Below are positions 1-8,288 of a DNA stretch of 41,558 nt, piece by piece. The stretch is from Roseateles saccharophilus (GTDB taxonomy: Bacteria > Pseudomonadota > Gammaproteobacteria > Burkholderiales > Burkholderiaceae_C). The position numbers and the translations under genes are program-made. The notes under the pieces are model-generated. The model was not told where the DNA came from and did no database searches. It saw only the letters and a program-made list of their open reading frames with translations. Each line of letters begins with the position of its first letter. The stretch's first letter is position 1. Location: positions 1 to 41,558 of the forward strand of contig NZ_SMBU01000041.1 in the NCBI RefSeq assembly GCF_004342485.1. The letters are read 5' to 3'.

Positions 1-39
1 CGAGTCCCGTCCAATTCTTCGCGAGACAGCAGCCTTGAC

Positions 40-711
40 TCAACCTCGAATAGCTTGGGATCGCGAGCCGAAATCTACGCGGGACGTAACACCGGCGTCG
101 CTGAGCATCGGGATCAGCGCCAGCACCGGCTTCATGATGACCTTGCCGGAGTTGCCGGCGGTCACAAAGGACTTGCAGGCATTGAAGTCGATCGCGAAGT
201 CGGCCACCTTGTCGGCCGCGACCGTCATGTCGGCATTGAGCTTGATGCCGCTCTGCGCCCCGCTCGGCGTGTCGACGGCCTGCTCGACGCCGCCGGTGGG
301 CACCACGGAGTTGGCCAGCGGGTTGGCCGTCGTGTTGGCCGACAGCACGAGGCGCAGCTGCTGGTAGGTGCCGGCGGGCAGCTGGGTCTGGCCCAGCGTC
401 GTCAGCGCGCCGTTGGAAAGGGCCAGCAGGTCGATGCGCTGCGGCGTGGCGAGCGTGATGTCCGTCCAGCCCGAATCCGTATCCCCGGCCGAGGCGCTGC
501 CGTTCACACGCACCTTCTCGACGGTCACGTAGACATGGTCGAAGCCGCAGGCCGGCGCGTCGGTGATCGAGACGCGCAGCGTGCCGGTGGTAGACGTGGG
601 GCTGGCCATGGGCTGGCCGCCACCGCCGCCGCCTCCGCAAGCGGCCAGTGCAGCCGCGGCGATGACGGGCAGACCGAAACGGGTGACGGAACGGTGGAAC
701 AGGTATGACAT
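40..711 (-). CDS. DUF4382 domain lipoprotein, probably truncated at the C-terminus
   Basis: A secreted lipoprotein of 223 residues. The ATG at 711 is chosen because a strong GAGGAG-type ribosome site lies just upstream and the protein then begins with a classic signal peptide ending in a lipobox (LAAC), followed by a run of seven glycines. The region after residue 40 (LRVSITDAPACGFDHVYVTVEKV) matches DUF4382, a beta-rich surface domain of unknown role. The last 15 or so residues, after the KPVLALIPML segment, are encoded by DNA of visibly lower GC and do not look like the domain, so the gene may have been cut short by a rearrangement near base 90. It lies downstream of paaZ on the same strand, separated by a strong hairpin, so it is probably a separate transcription unit. 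Confidence 0.7.
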   Translation of the reverse strand: MSYLFHRSVTRFGLPVIAAAALAACGGGGGGGQPMASPTSTTGTLRVSITDAPACGFDHVYVTVEKVRVNGSASAGDTDSGWTDITLATPQRIDLLALSNGALTTLGQTQLPAGTYQQLRLVLSANTTANPLANSVVPTGGVEQAVDTPSGAQSGIKLNADMTVAADKVADFAIDFNACKSFVTAGNSGKVIMKPVLALIPMLSDAGVTSRVDFGSRSQAIRG

Positions 712-790
712 GGAGGTCTCCTCAACGACTCTGAAGTCGATAGTCTGGGGGCCTCCGGGTCGGCGCCATGTCGGCGGCTGCACAGACCCG

Positions 791-833
791 CTGTCGGAGC
801 CGTCCGACAGGCTTGCAGCGGCCTGTCGGACGG
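791..833 (-). terminator. Overlapping alternative hairpins after paaZ, likely operon end
   Basis: Bases 800-812 and 821-833 form a perfect 13-bp inverted repeat with an 8-base loop, 12 bases after the paaZ stop. Bases 791-798 and 803-810 form a second perfect 8-bp repeat with a 4-base loop that shares the middle arm, so only one hairpin can form at a time. No U-tract follows, so this is not a textbook intrinsic terminator. It may block RNA decay or end transcription in another way. The terminator role is inferred from position. Confidence 0.5.
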
Positions 834-845
834 GCGCGGCTCACT

Positions 846-2888
846 TCAGCCGGCAACGCGCTTGGCGACGAGGGTCAGGATCTCGTAGCTCGCGCAGAGC
901 TCGCCGCGCTGGTTGGTCACGGCCACGTCCCAGCCGATGACGCCCTGGGCCGGCTGGTCGTCGCGCGGCGGGCGGTCGATCTTGCGCTTGGCCGTCAGGC
1001 GCGCCTGGATGGTGTCGCCGATGGCCACCGGCGTGACGAAGCGCAGGTTCTCCAGGCCGTAGTTGGCCAGCACCGGGCCGGGCGCCGGGCTGACGAACAG
1101 GCCCGCCGCGGCCGACAGCACGAAGTAGCCATGGGCGATGCGCTTGCCGAACGGCGATTCCTTGGCCGCGACCTCGTCGAAGTGCATGTAGAAATAGTCG
1201 CCCGACAGGCCGCCGAAGGCGACGATGTCGGCCTCGCCGACGGTGCGGCGGTGGGTCAGCAGGCTCATGCCGACCTCGACATCCTCGAAGTAGCGGCGGA
1301 AGGGATGGATCTCGCTTTCGGTGACCGCGCCGCCGCGCTGGTACTCGCCGGTGACGGCCGAGATCATCGTCGGCGAGCCCTGCACGGCGCAGCGCTGCAG
1401 ATAGTGCTTGACCGCGCGCAGGCCGCCCAGTTCCTCGCCGCCGCCCGCGCGGCCGGGGCCGCCGTGCTTGAGCTTCGGGAGCGGCGAGCCATGGCCGGTG
1501 TTCTCCAGCGCCGCCTCGCGGTCCAGCACCAGCATGCGGCCATGCCAGGCGGCGAAGGTCGGCACGGCCTGGGCGGCCAGGGCCGGCGTCTTCGTGCAGA
1601 CGGTACCGACGAGGCTGCCACGGCCGAGCGTCGCGAGGTGCAGGGCCTCCTCGAAGTCGCCATAGGGCAGCAGCGTCGTCACCGGGCCGAAGGCTTCGAC
1701 GTGGTGGGCGTCGCTGGCGGCCGGGTCGCGCGCCAGCAGCAACGTGGGCGCGAAGAAGGCGCCGTCGCCAACGCCCTCGCCCCTGGGAGCGAAGCCGTCC
1801 TTGGCGGACAGCAGCACATCGCATTGCGCGGCCAGCTGGGCGACCCGCTCGCCCACATCGGCCTGCTGGGCCTTGCTGGCCAGCGCGCCCATGCGCACGC
1901 CCTCGACGGCGGGGTCGCCGACGACGATCTTGGACAGCCGCGCCTTCAGCGCCGTGCCGACCGCATCGACCAAATGGCGCGGCACCAGCGTGCGGCGGAT
2001 GGCCGTGCACTTCTGGCCGGCCTTGGCCGTCATCTCGCGGGCCACTTCCTTGATGAAGAGGTCGAACTCCGGGTCCTCGGGCGTCACATCGGGCGCGAGG
2101 ATGGCGCAGTTCAGGCTGTCGGCCTCGGCGTTGAAGGGGATGCTCTTCTTCAGCAGATTGGGGTGGGCCTTCAACATCAACGCCGTGTCGGCGCTGCCGG
2201 TGAAGGTGACGACGTCGGCCTCGTCCAGGCGTTCGAACAGGTCGCCCGTGCCGCCGATGATGAGCTGCAGCGCGCCGGCCGGCACCAGGCCCGAGTCGAC
2301 GATCAGCTTCACGCAGGCCTCGGCGACATAGCTGGTGGCCGTGGCCGGCTTCACGAGGCAGGCCATGCCGGCCAGGAAGCTGGGCGCGAACTTCTCCAGC
2401 ATGCCCCACATCGGGAAGTTGAAGGCGTTGATGTGCAGGGCCACGCCACGCTTGGGCACCAGCACATGGCTGCCGATGAAGTGGTTGTTGGCGCCCAGAC
2501 GCATCGCCGGGCCCTCGTGCAGCACATTGCTGCTGGGCAGGTCCTTGCCGCCGATGGAGGCATAGGCGAACAGCGTGCCGATGCCGCCCTCGATGTCGAT
2601 CCACGAATCGGCCCGGGTCGCGCCGGTGTGGGCGCTGATCGCGTACAGAGCTTCCTTGCGCTCCATCAGATAGGCGGCCAGCGCCTTCAGCACGCGGGCG
2701 CGGTCCTGGAAGTGGCTGCGCAGCAGGCCGGGCAGCGCCGTACCACGCGCATAGCTCATGGCCTCGGAGAAATCGAGGGCCTCCTCGTGCGTGTACGCGA
2801 CGACGCGGCCGTTGATCGCGCTGGCCAGCGGCTTGGCCGCGCGCGCGCCGACCCAGCGGCCGGCGATATAGCTTTGGAGTGTGCTCAC
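846..2888 (-). CDS. paaZ: PaaZ, bifunctional oxepin-CoA hydrolase / 3-oxo-5,6-dehydrosuberyl-CoA semialdehyde dehydrogenase
   Basis: Opens the oxepin-CoA ring and oxidises the resulting aldehyde with NADP+ in aerobic phenylacetate degradation; cytoplasmic. The 680-residue length matches E. coli PaaZ (681). The N-terminal aldehyde dehydrogenase domain (about 1-510) carries the nucleophile Cys294 (GQKCTAIRR) and general base Glu255 (FNAEADSLN), each one residue from the E. coli numbers. The C-terminal MaoC-like hot-dog domain (about 525-680) carries the SGDYFYMHF motif with Asp564 and His569, the ring-opening pair. The start is GTG at 2888, which overlaps the stop of the upstream binding-protein gene by four bases (GTGA) and gives the family N-terminus STLQSYIAGRW. 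It is the last gene of the paa operon. Confidence 0.96.
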   Translation of the reverse strand: MSTLQSYIAGRWVGARAAKPLASAINGRVVAYTHEEALDFSEAMSYARGTALPGLLRSHFQDRARVLKALAAYLMERKEALYAISAHTGATRADSWIDIEGGIGTLFAYASIGGKDLPSSNVLHEGPAMRLGANNHFIGSHVLVPKRGVALHINAFNFPMWGMLEKFAPSFLAGMACLVKPATATSYVAEACVKLIVDSGLVPAGALQLIIGGTGDLFERLDEADVVTFTGSADTALMLKAHPNLLKKSIPFNAEADSLNCAILAPDVTPEDPEFDLFIKEVAREMTAKAGQKCTAIRRTLVPRHLVDAVGTALKARLSKIVVGDPAVEGVRMGALASKAQQADVGERVAQLAAQCDVLLSAKDGFAPRGEGVGDGAFFAPTLLLARDPAASDAHHVEAFGPVTTLLPYGDFEEALHLATLGRGSLVGTVCTKTPALAAQAVPTFAAWHGRMLVLDREAALENTGHGSPLPKLKHGGPGRAGGGEELGGLRAVKHYLQRCAVQGSPTMISAVTGEYQRGGAVTESEIHPFRRYFEDVEVGMSLLTHRRTVGEADIVAFGGLSGDYFYMHFDEVAAKESPFGKRIAHGYFVLSAAAGLFVSPAPGPVLANYGLENLRFVTPVAIGDTIQARLTAKRKIDRPPRDDQPAQGVIGWDVAVTNQRGELCASYEILTLVAKRVAG

Positions 2889-4039
2889 TTGATGAGTTTC
2901 CAGGTCCCGTTTTCGATCTTGACCATCACGCGGGCGCGCTGGTCCAGGCCCAGGTGGTCGGCCGCGGACATGTTGAACACGCCGTGCGCACCGGCCACGT
3001 TCTTCACGTTCTCCAGCGCGTCGCGCAGCGCCGCACGGAAGGCCGGCGTGCCCGGCTGAGCCTTCTTCAGCGCCTCCGGCGCGGCAGCGGCCAGCAGTTG
3101 GCCGGCATCCCAGGCATGGCCGCCGAAGGTGGACACGCTGCCCTTGCCGTTGGCCGCCTCGTACTTGGCGATGTAGTCCAGCGCGCTCTTCTTCACCGGA
3201 TGGTCGGCGGGCAACTGGGCCGCGACGAGAACCGGGCCGGCCGGCAGCAGCGTGCCTTCGACATCCTTGCCGCCGACGCGCAGGAAGTCGTTGTTGGCGA
3301 TGCCGTGGGTCTGGTAGATGCGGCCGGCGTAGCCGCGCTCCTTCAGCGCCTTCTGCGGCAGGGCCGCGGGCGTGCCCGAGCCGGCGATCAGGATGGCATC
3401 GGGCCGGGCCGCGACGAGCTTGAGCACCTGGCCGGTGACGGAGGTGTCCGTGCGGTTGTAGCGCTCGCTGGCGACGATGTTGAGGTGCTTGGTGGCGGCG
3501 ATCTTGTTGAACTCGCCCCACCAGCCCTCGCCATAGGCATCGGCGAAGCCGATGAAGGCCGCGGTCTTCACGCCGTTGTCCACCATGTGCTGGACGATGG
3601 CCAGGGCCATCATGATGTCGTTCTGCGGCGTCTTGAAGACCCACTTCTTCTTCGCGTCGACGGGCTCGACGATGCGGGCCGAGGCCGCCATCGAGATCAT
3701 CGGCGTGCCGGACTCCGAGACCGCGTCGATCATCGCCAGCGAGTTGGGCGTGACGGTGGAGCCGATGATGACGTCGACCTTGTTGTCGGTGATGAGCTTG
3801 CGCGTGTTGGCGACGGCGGTCGTCGTGTCGGAGGCGTCGTCCAGCACGATGTAGTTCACCTTCTGGCCGGCGAGTGTCGTGGGCATCAGCGCGACGGTGT
3901 TCTTCTCCGGGATGCCGAGCGAGGCGGCCGGGCCGGTGGCCGACAGCGTCACGCCGACGTTGATGTCGGCAAAGGCGGGCACGGCGGCCAGGCTCAGCGT
4001 GGCGGCCAGGGCCAGGGCGAGTTGCTTGAATTGCTTCAT
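2885..4039 (-). CDS. Periplasmic substrate-binding protein of a branched-chain amino acid type ABC transporter
   Basis: A 384-residue LivK-like (Peripla_BP_6) solute-binding protein. Residues 1-24 form a signal peptide ending AFA, followed by the mature start DINVGVTLSATGPAASLG, typical of the family. A GAGGAG ribosome site precedes the ATG. It sits inside the paa operon, 18 bases after paaR and overlapping paaZ by four bases, so it should be made with the phenylacetate enzymes. The likely cargo is phenylacetate or a related aromatic acid; this is inferred from context. No permease or ATPase genes are in the window, so it must use components encoded elsewhere or act as a sensor. Confidence 0.88.
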   Translation of the reverse strand: MKQFKQLALALAATLSLAAVPAFADINVGVTLSATGPAASLGIPEKNTVALMPTTLAGQKVNYIVLDDASDTTTAVANTRKLITDNKVDVIIGSTVTPNSLAMIDAVSESGTPMISMAASARIVEPVDAKKKWVFKTPQNDIMMALAIVQHMVDNGVKTAAFIGFADAYGEGWWGEFNKIAATKHLNIVASERYNRTDTSVTGQVLKLVAARPDAILIAGSGTPAALPQKALKERGYAGRIYQTHGIANNDFLRVGGKDVEGTLLPAGPVLVAAQLPADHPVKKSALDYIAKYEAANGKGSVSTFGGHAWDAGQLLAAAAPEALKKAQPGTPAFRAALRDALENVKNVAGAHGVFNMSAADHLGLDQRARVMVKIENGTWKLIK

Positions 4040-4057
4040 GGGGGTGTCTCCTCGGGG

Positions 4058-4675
4058 TTATTGGACAAGGGCGGGCCGTGACGCATGGACCGCGCCGAGG
4101 CCGCCGAAGAACAGGTCGCTGACCAGGGCCGCGAGCGCCTCGTGCGACAACTCGCCGTCGGGACGCAGCCAGGTGAAGGTCCAGTTGATCATGCCAAAAA
4201 GCAGCATGGTCAGCGGCTTGTGCAGGCGCGCGTCGCGCAGTTCGGGCCGCACGAGGCACAGGGCCGCCGCGAATTCGCCGACGACGCGGCGCTCCACGTC
4301 CAGCAGGCGCTCGCGCTCGGCATCGGCGAGGAACTTGATCTCGCTGGTCAGCACGCGGTGCTGGGCCTGGGCGTCGGCATAGGCGCGCGTGAAGCGCTCG
4401 ATCATGGCGCGCAGCTGGGCGTCGGGCGGCAGTTGCTGGGCCTTGACCTCCCCCACCAGCGCCAGCAGGGCATGCACATGGCTGTCGCAGATCTGGGCCA
4501 GCAGCTCCTGCTTGTCCTGGAAGTAGTGATAGAGCGTGGGCTTGGCCACGCCACAGGCCTCGGCGACCTGGTTCATCGACGTGGCGCTGAAGCCCTGGTC
4601 GGCGAACAGCCGGGCGGCGGCGGCGAGGATGTCCTCGCGTTGGGCTTCGAAGCCGGGGGCGCGTTTACGAGCCAT
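4058..4675 (-). CDS. paaR: PaaR, TetR-family repressor of phenylacetate genes
   Basis: A 205-residue TetR/AcrR regulator. The N-terminal helix-turn-helix is at about residues 31-50 (ATSMNQVAEACGVAKPTLYHYF), and the rest is the helical ligand domain. In betaproteobacteria PaaR represses paa genes and is released by phenylacetyl-CoA. The ATG at 4675 is preferred over the TTG one codon earlier because it gives the TGATG overlap with the stop of paaE. Being inside the operon it would control its own synthesis. The palindrome upstream of paaG is the likely operator. Assignment to PaaR rather than another TetR member rests on sequence type plus position. Confidence 0.88.
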   Translation of the reverse strand: MARKRAPGFEAQREDILAAAARLFADQGFSATSMNQVAEACGVAKPTLYHYFQDKQELLAQICDSHVHALLALVGEVKAQQLPPDAQLRAMIERFTRAYADAQAQHRVLTSEIKFLADAERERLLDVERRVVGEFAAALCLVRPELRDARLHKPLTMLLFGMINWTFTWLRPDGELSHEALAALVSDLFFGGLGAVHASRPALVQ

Positions 4676-5736
4676 CAACGCTCATCAAAGGAAATCACGA
4701 CACGCTCCGTCAACGGATGTGCCTGGCAGCTCAGGATGAAGCCGGCGGCGACCTCGGCCTTGTCGAGCGCGAAGTTCTTGTCCATGCGCACCTCGCCCTC
4801 GACGAGCTTGCAGCGGCAGGTGGAGCAGACGCCGCTCTTGCAGGAGAAGGGCACGTCCATGCCCTCGCGCGCGGCGGCGTCGAGCAGGCTGGGGTCGCTC
4901 GTGTGGAATTCGATCTCGCGCGAGATGCCGTCGCGGATGACGGTCACGCGAGCTTCGGGCGCATCGCCCGGCTTGACCTCGTGCGGCACCGGCTTGCCGG
5001 CCAGGGTCTCGGGCGTGCCGAAACGCTCGATGTGGATGCGCTCCACCGGCACCCCCGCGCCCAGCAGCGCGGCCTCGGCCTGGTCGTTCATTTCGAAGGG
5101 GCCGCAGACGAAGGCCTCGTCCACGCCCGCCGCCGGCACCGGGCCGGCCAGGAAGGCGCTGAGCTTGCCGGCGTCCAGGCGCCCGCCGTACAGCGGCGCG
5201 TCCACCGCCTCGCGGCTGAAGATCAGGTGCAGGGACAGCCGCGTCATGAAGCGGTTCTTCAGGTCTTCGAGTTCTTCCTTGAACATCGTCGACGCGGTGC
5301 GGCGGTTGGCGTAGATCAGCGTCGCACGCGCGCCCGGCTCGCGCTCCAGCAGCGCCGTCAGCAAGCTGAGGATGGGCGTGATGCCCGAGCCGCCGGCGAT
5401 GAAGAGCACATGCCGCGCTGCGGCCCGGGCCGCCGGCATGACGAAGCGGCCCTGCGGCGGGTAGGACTCGACGACGTCGCCGGCCTTCAGCTGCTCGTGC
5501 ACCCAGCCCGAGAAGGCGCCGCCATCGACGCGGCGGATGCCGACCTTGAGGGCGCGATCAGAGCAAATGGAGTAGCTGCGGCGCAGCTCCTGTCCGCCGA
5601 CGCTGGCGCGCAGTGTCAGATACTGGCCGGGCTCGAAGGCGAAGCCCTCGGCCGGTGCCTCGAAGCCGACGACCATCGCGTCGTCGGTGTCGCGCTCGAC
5701 GGAGCTCACGCGCAGGGGGTGGAAGTGGAGTGCCAT
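4675..5736 (-). CDS. paaE: PaaE, reductase subunit of phenylacetyl-CoA 1,2-epoxidase
   Basis: Passes electrons from NADPH to the di-iron centre of PaaA. It has 353 residues. The ferredoxin-reductase part (about 1-240) shows the FAD motif RSYSICS (53-59), the nucleotide motif GGSGITP (115-121) and CGPFEM (211-216). The C-terminal plant-type [2Fe-2S] ferredoxin domain has Cys299, Cys304, Cys307 and Cys337 in the CX4CX2C...C pattern. The ATG at 5736 gives the family start MALHFHPL; the frame is open further upstream but that stretch is a shadow of paaD. It lies four bases after paaD and overlaps paaR by one base. Confidence 0.96.
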   Translation of the reverse strand: MALHFHPLRVSSVERDTDDAMVVGFEAPAEGFAFEPGQYLTLRASVGGQELRRSYSICSDRALKVGIRRVDGGAFSGWVHEQLKAGDVVESYPPQGRFVMPAARAAARHVLFIAGGSGITPILSLLTALLEREPGARATLIYANRRTASTMFKEELEDLKNRFMTRLSLHLIFSREAVDAPLYGGRLDAGKLSAFLAGPVPAAGVDEAFVCGPFEMNDQAEAALLGAGVPVERIHIERFGTPETLAGKPVPHEVKPGDAPEARVTVIRDGISREIEFHTSDPSLLDAAAREGMDVPFSCKSGVCSTCRCKLVEGEVRMDKNFALDKAEVAAGFILSCQAHPLTERVVISFDER

Positions 5737-5740
5737 CGCT

Positions 5741-6208
5741 TTAGATCGGCTTGAAGTATTCGAAGGGTTCGCCGCATTCGATGCAGCGCCAGGTGGACTT
5801 GCAGGCCGTGGAGCCGAAGCGCGACAACTGCTCGGTCTTGGTGCCATCGCAGCGCGGGCAGCGCAGCCTGGGCACCACACGGATGGCCTGCTCGGCGCTG
5901 CACTGCGGCGGCACGATACCGTAGCGCTGCAGCTTGTCGCGGCCCTCGGGCGTGATCCAGTCGGTGCTCCAGGCCGGCACGCGCTGCATCGTGACGGTCA
6001 CCGCGCCGAACTCGCTGAGCGCCGCGCGCACGTCGTCGGCAATCAGCTCGGTGGCCGGGCAGCCGCTGTAGGTCGGCGTCAGCACGACCTCCAGGCCCGC
6101 ATCGGTCTCGCGCAGCTCGCGCACGATGCCCAGCTCCACCAGGCTGATCGCCGGGATCTCGGGGTCGGGCACGGCGGCGAGGCGCTCGCGGGCGGCTTCG
6201 AGGTTCAC
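5741..6208 (-). CDS. paaD: PaaD, maturation factor of the phenylacetyl-CoA epoxidase
   Basis: A 155-residue MIP18/DUF59-family protein needed for assembly of the epoxidase, probably its iron or iron-sulfur centres; it is not a stable part of the enzyme. The DUF59 core spans about 1-100, with the conserved TYSGCP at Cys50. The C-terminus has a zinc-ribbon-like set CPRC (117-120) and CIEC (142-145). The start is GTG at 6208, which overlaps the paaC stop by four bases (GTGA); another GTG lies one codon upstream and cannot be excluded. Confidence 0.93.
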   Translation of the reverse strand: MNLEAARERLAAVPDPEIPAISLVELGIVRELRETDAGLEVVLTPTYSGCPATELIADDVRAALSEFGAVTVTMQRVPAWSTDWITPEGRDKLQRYGIVPPQCSAEQAIRVVPRLRCPRCDGTKTEQLSRFGSTACKSTWRCIECGEPFEYFKPI

Positions 6209-6969
6209 CACGCGCCCCCGGGGTAGGCGCGCTGCAGGTATTGCATAGTCGCCAGCAGATGGCCCAGATGCTCGCTGTGGATGCCGAGGTGGCCCTGGGG
6301 CTGCATCGCGCTGTCGCGCGGCAGGTTCAGGCCGGCCTCCTGCATCAGCGTGGCCCAGCGGGCGCGCCAGTCGGGCTCCAGCTCCCGCCACGCGGGGCCG
6401 ACGCCGTCGACACCTTCGGCCGCGAACAGCTCGTTGAGATAGGGCCACAACAGGTTCAGCGCAGCCTGCATGCGGGCCTTGGACTCGCCCGTACCGTCGC
6501 CCAGGCGCACGACCCAATCGCTGCTGTGCTGGCGGTGGTAGCGCACTTCCTTCAGCGACTTGGCAGCAATGCCGGCCAGTTCGGCGTCGGCGCTGGCCTG
6601 CAGGCGCTCGTAGAGCAACTCCAGCCAGACGGACAGCGCGGCATTGCGCAGCGTGGTCAGCGCGAAGTCGCGGCCGCCGCTGCCGTCGCTGGGGCTGGCC
6701 GCGGCATTGGGCAGCTCGACCAGCACGAGGTTGCGGTAGTCGCGCTCCTCGCGCAGGAAGGCGAGCTGGTCTTCATCCCGGCCGGCGCCTTCCAGCTGCC
6801 CCGCATGGGTCAGCAGCGCACGCGCCTGGCCCAGCAGGTCCAGGGCCATATTGGACAGGGCGAGGTCTTCCTCCAGCACCGGCGCGTGGCCGCACCACTC
6901 GCCCAGGCGCTGGGCGTGGATCAGGCAGGTGTCCGCGAGCTGCAGGACGTAGTTGAGCTTGGCGTCCAT
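6205..6969 (-). CDS. paaC: PaaC, structural subunit of phenylacetyl-CoA 1,2-epoxidase
   Basis: A 254-residue ferritin-like subunit that forms the stable PaaAC heterodimer core but lacks the di-iron site. The family signature is seen in LGEWCGHAPVLEEDLALSNMA near the N-terminus and in the KEVRYHRQHSSDWVVRLGDGT segment. The ATG at 6969 gives a TGATG overlap with the paaB stop; a GTG one codon earlier is possible. Its stop overlaps the paaD start. Confidence 0.95.
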   Translation of the reverse strand: MDAKLNYVLQLADTCLIHAQRLGEWCGHAPVLEEDLALSNMALDLLGQARALLTHAGQLEGAGRDEDQLAFLREERDYRNLVLVELPNAAASPSDGSGGRDFALTTLRNAALSVWLELLYERLQASADAELAGIAAKSLKEVRYHRQHSSDWVVRLGDGTGESKARMQAALNLLWPYLNELFAAEGVDGVGPAWRELEPDWRARWATLMQEAGLNLPRDSAMQPQGHLGIHSEHLGHLLATMQYLQRAYPGGAW

Positions 6970-7262
6970 CACATGTGGTTGAGCTGCTCGGGCAGCTCAT
7001 AGAAGGTGGGGTGGCGGTAGATCTTGTCATCGGCCGGCTCGAACAGGCTGCCCTTCTCGACCGGATCGCTGGCGACGATCTGCTCGGAGCGCACGACCCA
7101 GATGCTGGTGCCCTCCTGGCGGCGCGTGTAGACGTCGCGCGCCATCTGGATGGCCATGGCCGGGTCGGCGGCGTGCAGGCTGCCGCAGTGCTTGTGGTCC
7201 AGGCCCGCCTTGCTGCGGACGAAGACTTCCCACAGTGGCCATTCGTTTTGCGTGTTGCTCAT
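6969..7262 (-). CDS. paaB: PaaB, small bridging subunit of phenylacetyl-CoA 1,2-epoxidase
   Basis: A 97-residue protein that links PaaAC units in the epoxidase complex. The sequence follows the family closely (WPLWEVFVRSKAGLDHKHCG, then the segment SIWVVRSEQI). The ATG at 7262 is chosen because AAGGA stands seven bases upstream; a TTG five codons earlier would bypass that ribosome site. It follows paaA by 11 bases and overlaps paaC by one base. Confidence 0.95.
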   Translation of the reverse strand: MSNTQNEWPLWEVFVRSKAGLDHKHCGSLHAADPAMAIQMARDVYTRRQEGTSIWVVRSEQIVASDPVEKGSLFEPADDKIYRHPTFYELPEQLNHM

Positions 7263-7273
7263 GTCGTGATCCT

Positions 7274-8278
7274 TCAAGCTGCTTCGGCCTTGGTGGCCTG
7301 CTTCTTCGCATGGGCCAGCGCGGCTTCGCGCACCCAGGCACCTTCGTCCCAGGCCTTGTTGCGCGCGGCCAGACGCTCGCGGTTGCAGGGGCCTTCGCCG
7401 CCCACCACGCGCCAGAACTCGCTCCAGTCGATGGGGCCGAAGTCGTGGCTGTCACGGCCGGCATTCCACTTCAGCTCCACGTCGGGCAGGGTCACGCCGA
7501 GGATCTCGGCCTGGGGCACGGTCGCATCGACGAACTTCTGGCGCAGCTGGTCGTTGGTGACGCGCTTGATGCCCCAGCGGATGCTCTGCTCGGAGTTGGG
7601 CGAGTCCTTGTCGGCCGGGCCGAACATCATCAGCGACGGCCACCACCAGCGGTTCACCGCGTCCTGCACCATGGCCTTCTGCTCGGCCGTGCCCTTTTGC
7701 ATCATCACCAGCAGGCTCTCGTAGCCCTGGCGCTGGTGGAAGCTCTCCTCGCGGCAGACGCGGATCATGGCCCGCGCATAGGGCGCGTAGGAGCAGCGGC
7801 ACAGCGGCACCTGGTTCATGATGGCCGCGCCGTCCACCAGCCAGCCGATGACGCCGATGTCGGCCCAGCTCAGCGTGGGGTAATTGAAGATGGAGCTGTA
7901 CTTGGCCTTGCCGGACAGCAGCGCCGCGGTCATCTCGTCACGGCTGGTGCCCAGGGTCTCGGCGGCGGCGTAGAGGTAGAGGCCGTGGCCGCCTTCGTCC
8001 TGCACCTTGGCGAGCAGGATGGCCTTGCGCTTGAGCGTCGGCGCGCGCGTGATCCAGTTGCCCTCGGGCAGCATGCCGACGATCTCGCTGTGCGCATGCT
8101 GGCTGATCTGGCGCACCAGCGTCTTGCGGTAGTGCTCGGGCATCCAGTCCTTGGCCTCGATGAAGTCGCCGGCGTCGATGCGCGCCTCGAAGGCTTCCTC
8201 GCGGGCCAGCTCCTCGGCGCTCTTGACGACCTTGGGCTTGGCTTCCCGGGCCATCAAATCCATGGCTTGGGTATACAT
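7274..8278 (-). CDS. paaA: PaaA, catalytic di-iron subunit of phenylacetyl-CoA 1,2-epoxidase
   Basis: Uses O2 to epoxidise the ring of phenylacetyl-CoA. It has 334 residues, slightly longer than the E. coli protein. The two di-iron ExxH motifs are visible: Glu95-His98 in the segment [11 protein letters not shown], and Glu178-His181 in [12 protein letters not shown]. The ATG at 8278 has a clear AAGGAG site upstream. The last residues ([11 protein letters not shown]) are a charged tail. It lies ten bases after paaK. Confidence 0.96.
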   Translation of the reverse strand: MYTQAMDLMAREAKPKVVKSAEELAREEAFEARIDAGDFIEAKDWMPEHYRKTLVRQISQHAHSEIVGMLPEGNWITRAPTLKRKAILLAKVQDEGGHGLYLYAAAETLGTSRDEMTAALLSGKAKYSSIFNYPTLSWADIGVIGWLVDGAAIMNQVPLCRCSYAPYARAMIRVCREESFHQRQGYESLLVMMQKGTAEQKAMVQDAVNRWWWPSLMMFGPADKDSPNSEQSIRWGIKRVTNDQLRQKFVDATVPQAEILGVTLPDVELKWNAGRDSHDFGPIDWSEFWRVVGGEGPCNRERLAARNKAWDEGAWVREAALAHAKKQATKAEAA

Positions 8279-8288
8279 GCTGGGCTCC

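Noticed and set aside
768-3059. Very long open frame on the plus strand opposite paaZ
   Set aside because: It is antisense to a clearly identified enzyme gene, its product is rich in Arg, Ala and Gly without any domain, and such shadows are common in high-GC genes.
846-4259. A 1137-residue open frame that would fuse PaaZ to upstream sequence
   Set aside because: The upstream part is an out-of-frame reading of the binding-protein gene. The PaaZ family start and the GTGA overlap place the true start at 2888.
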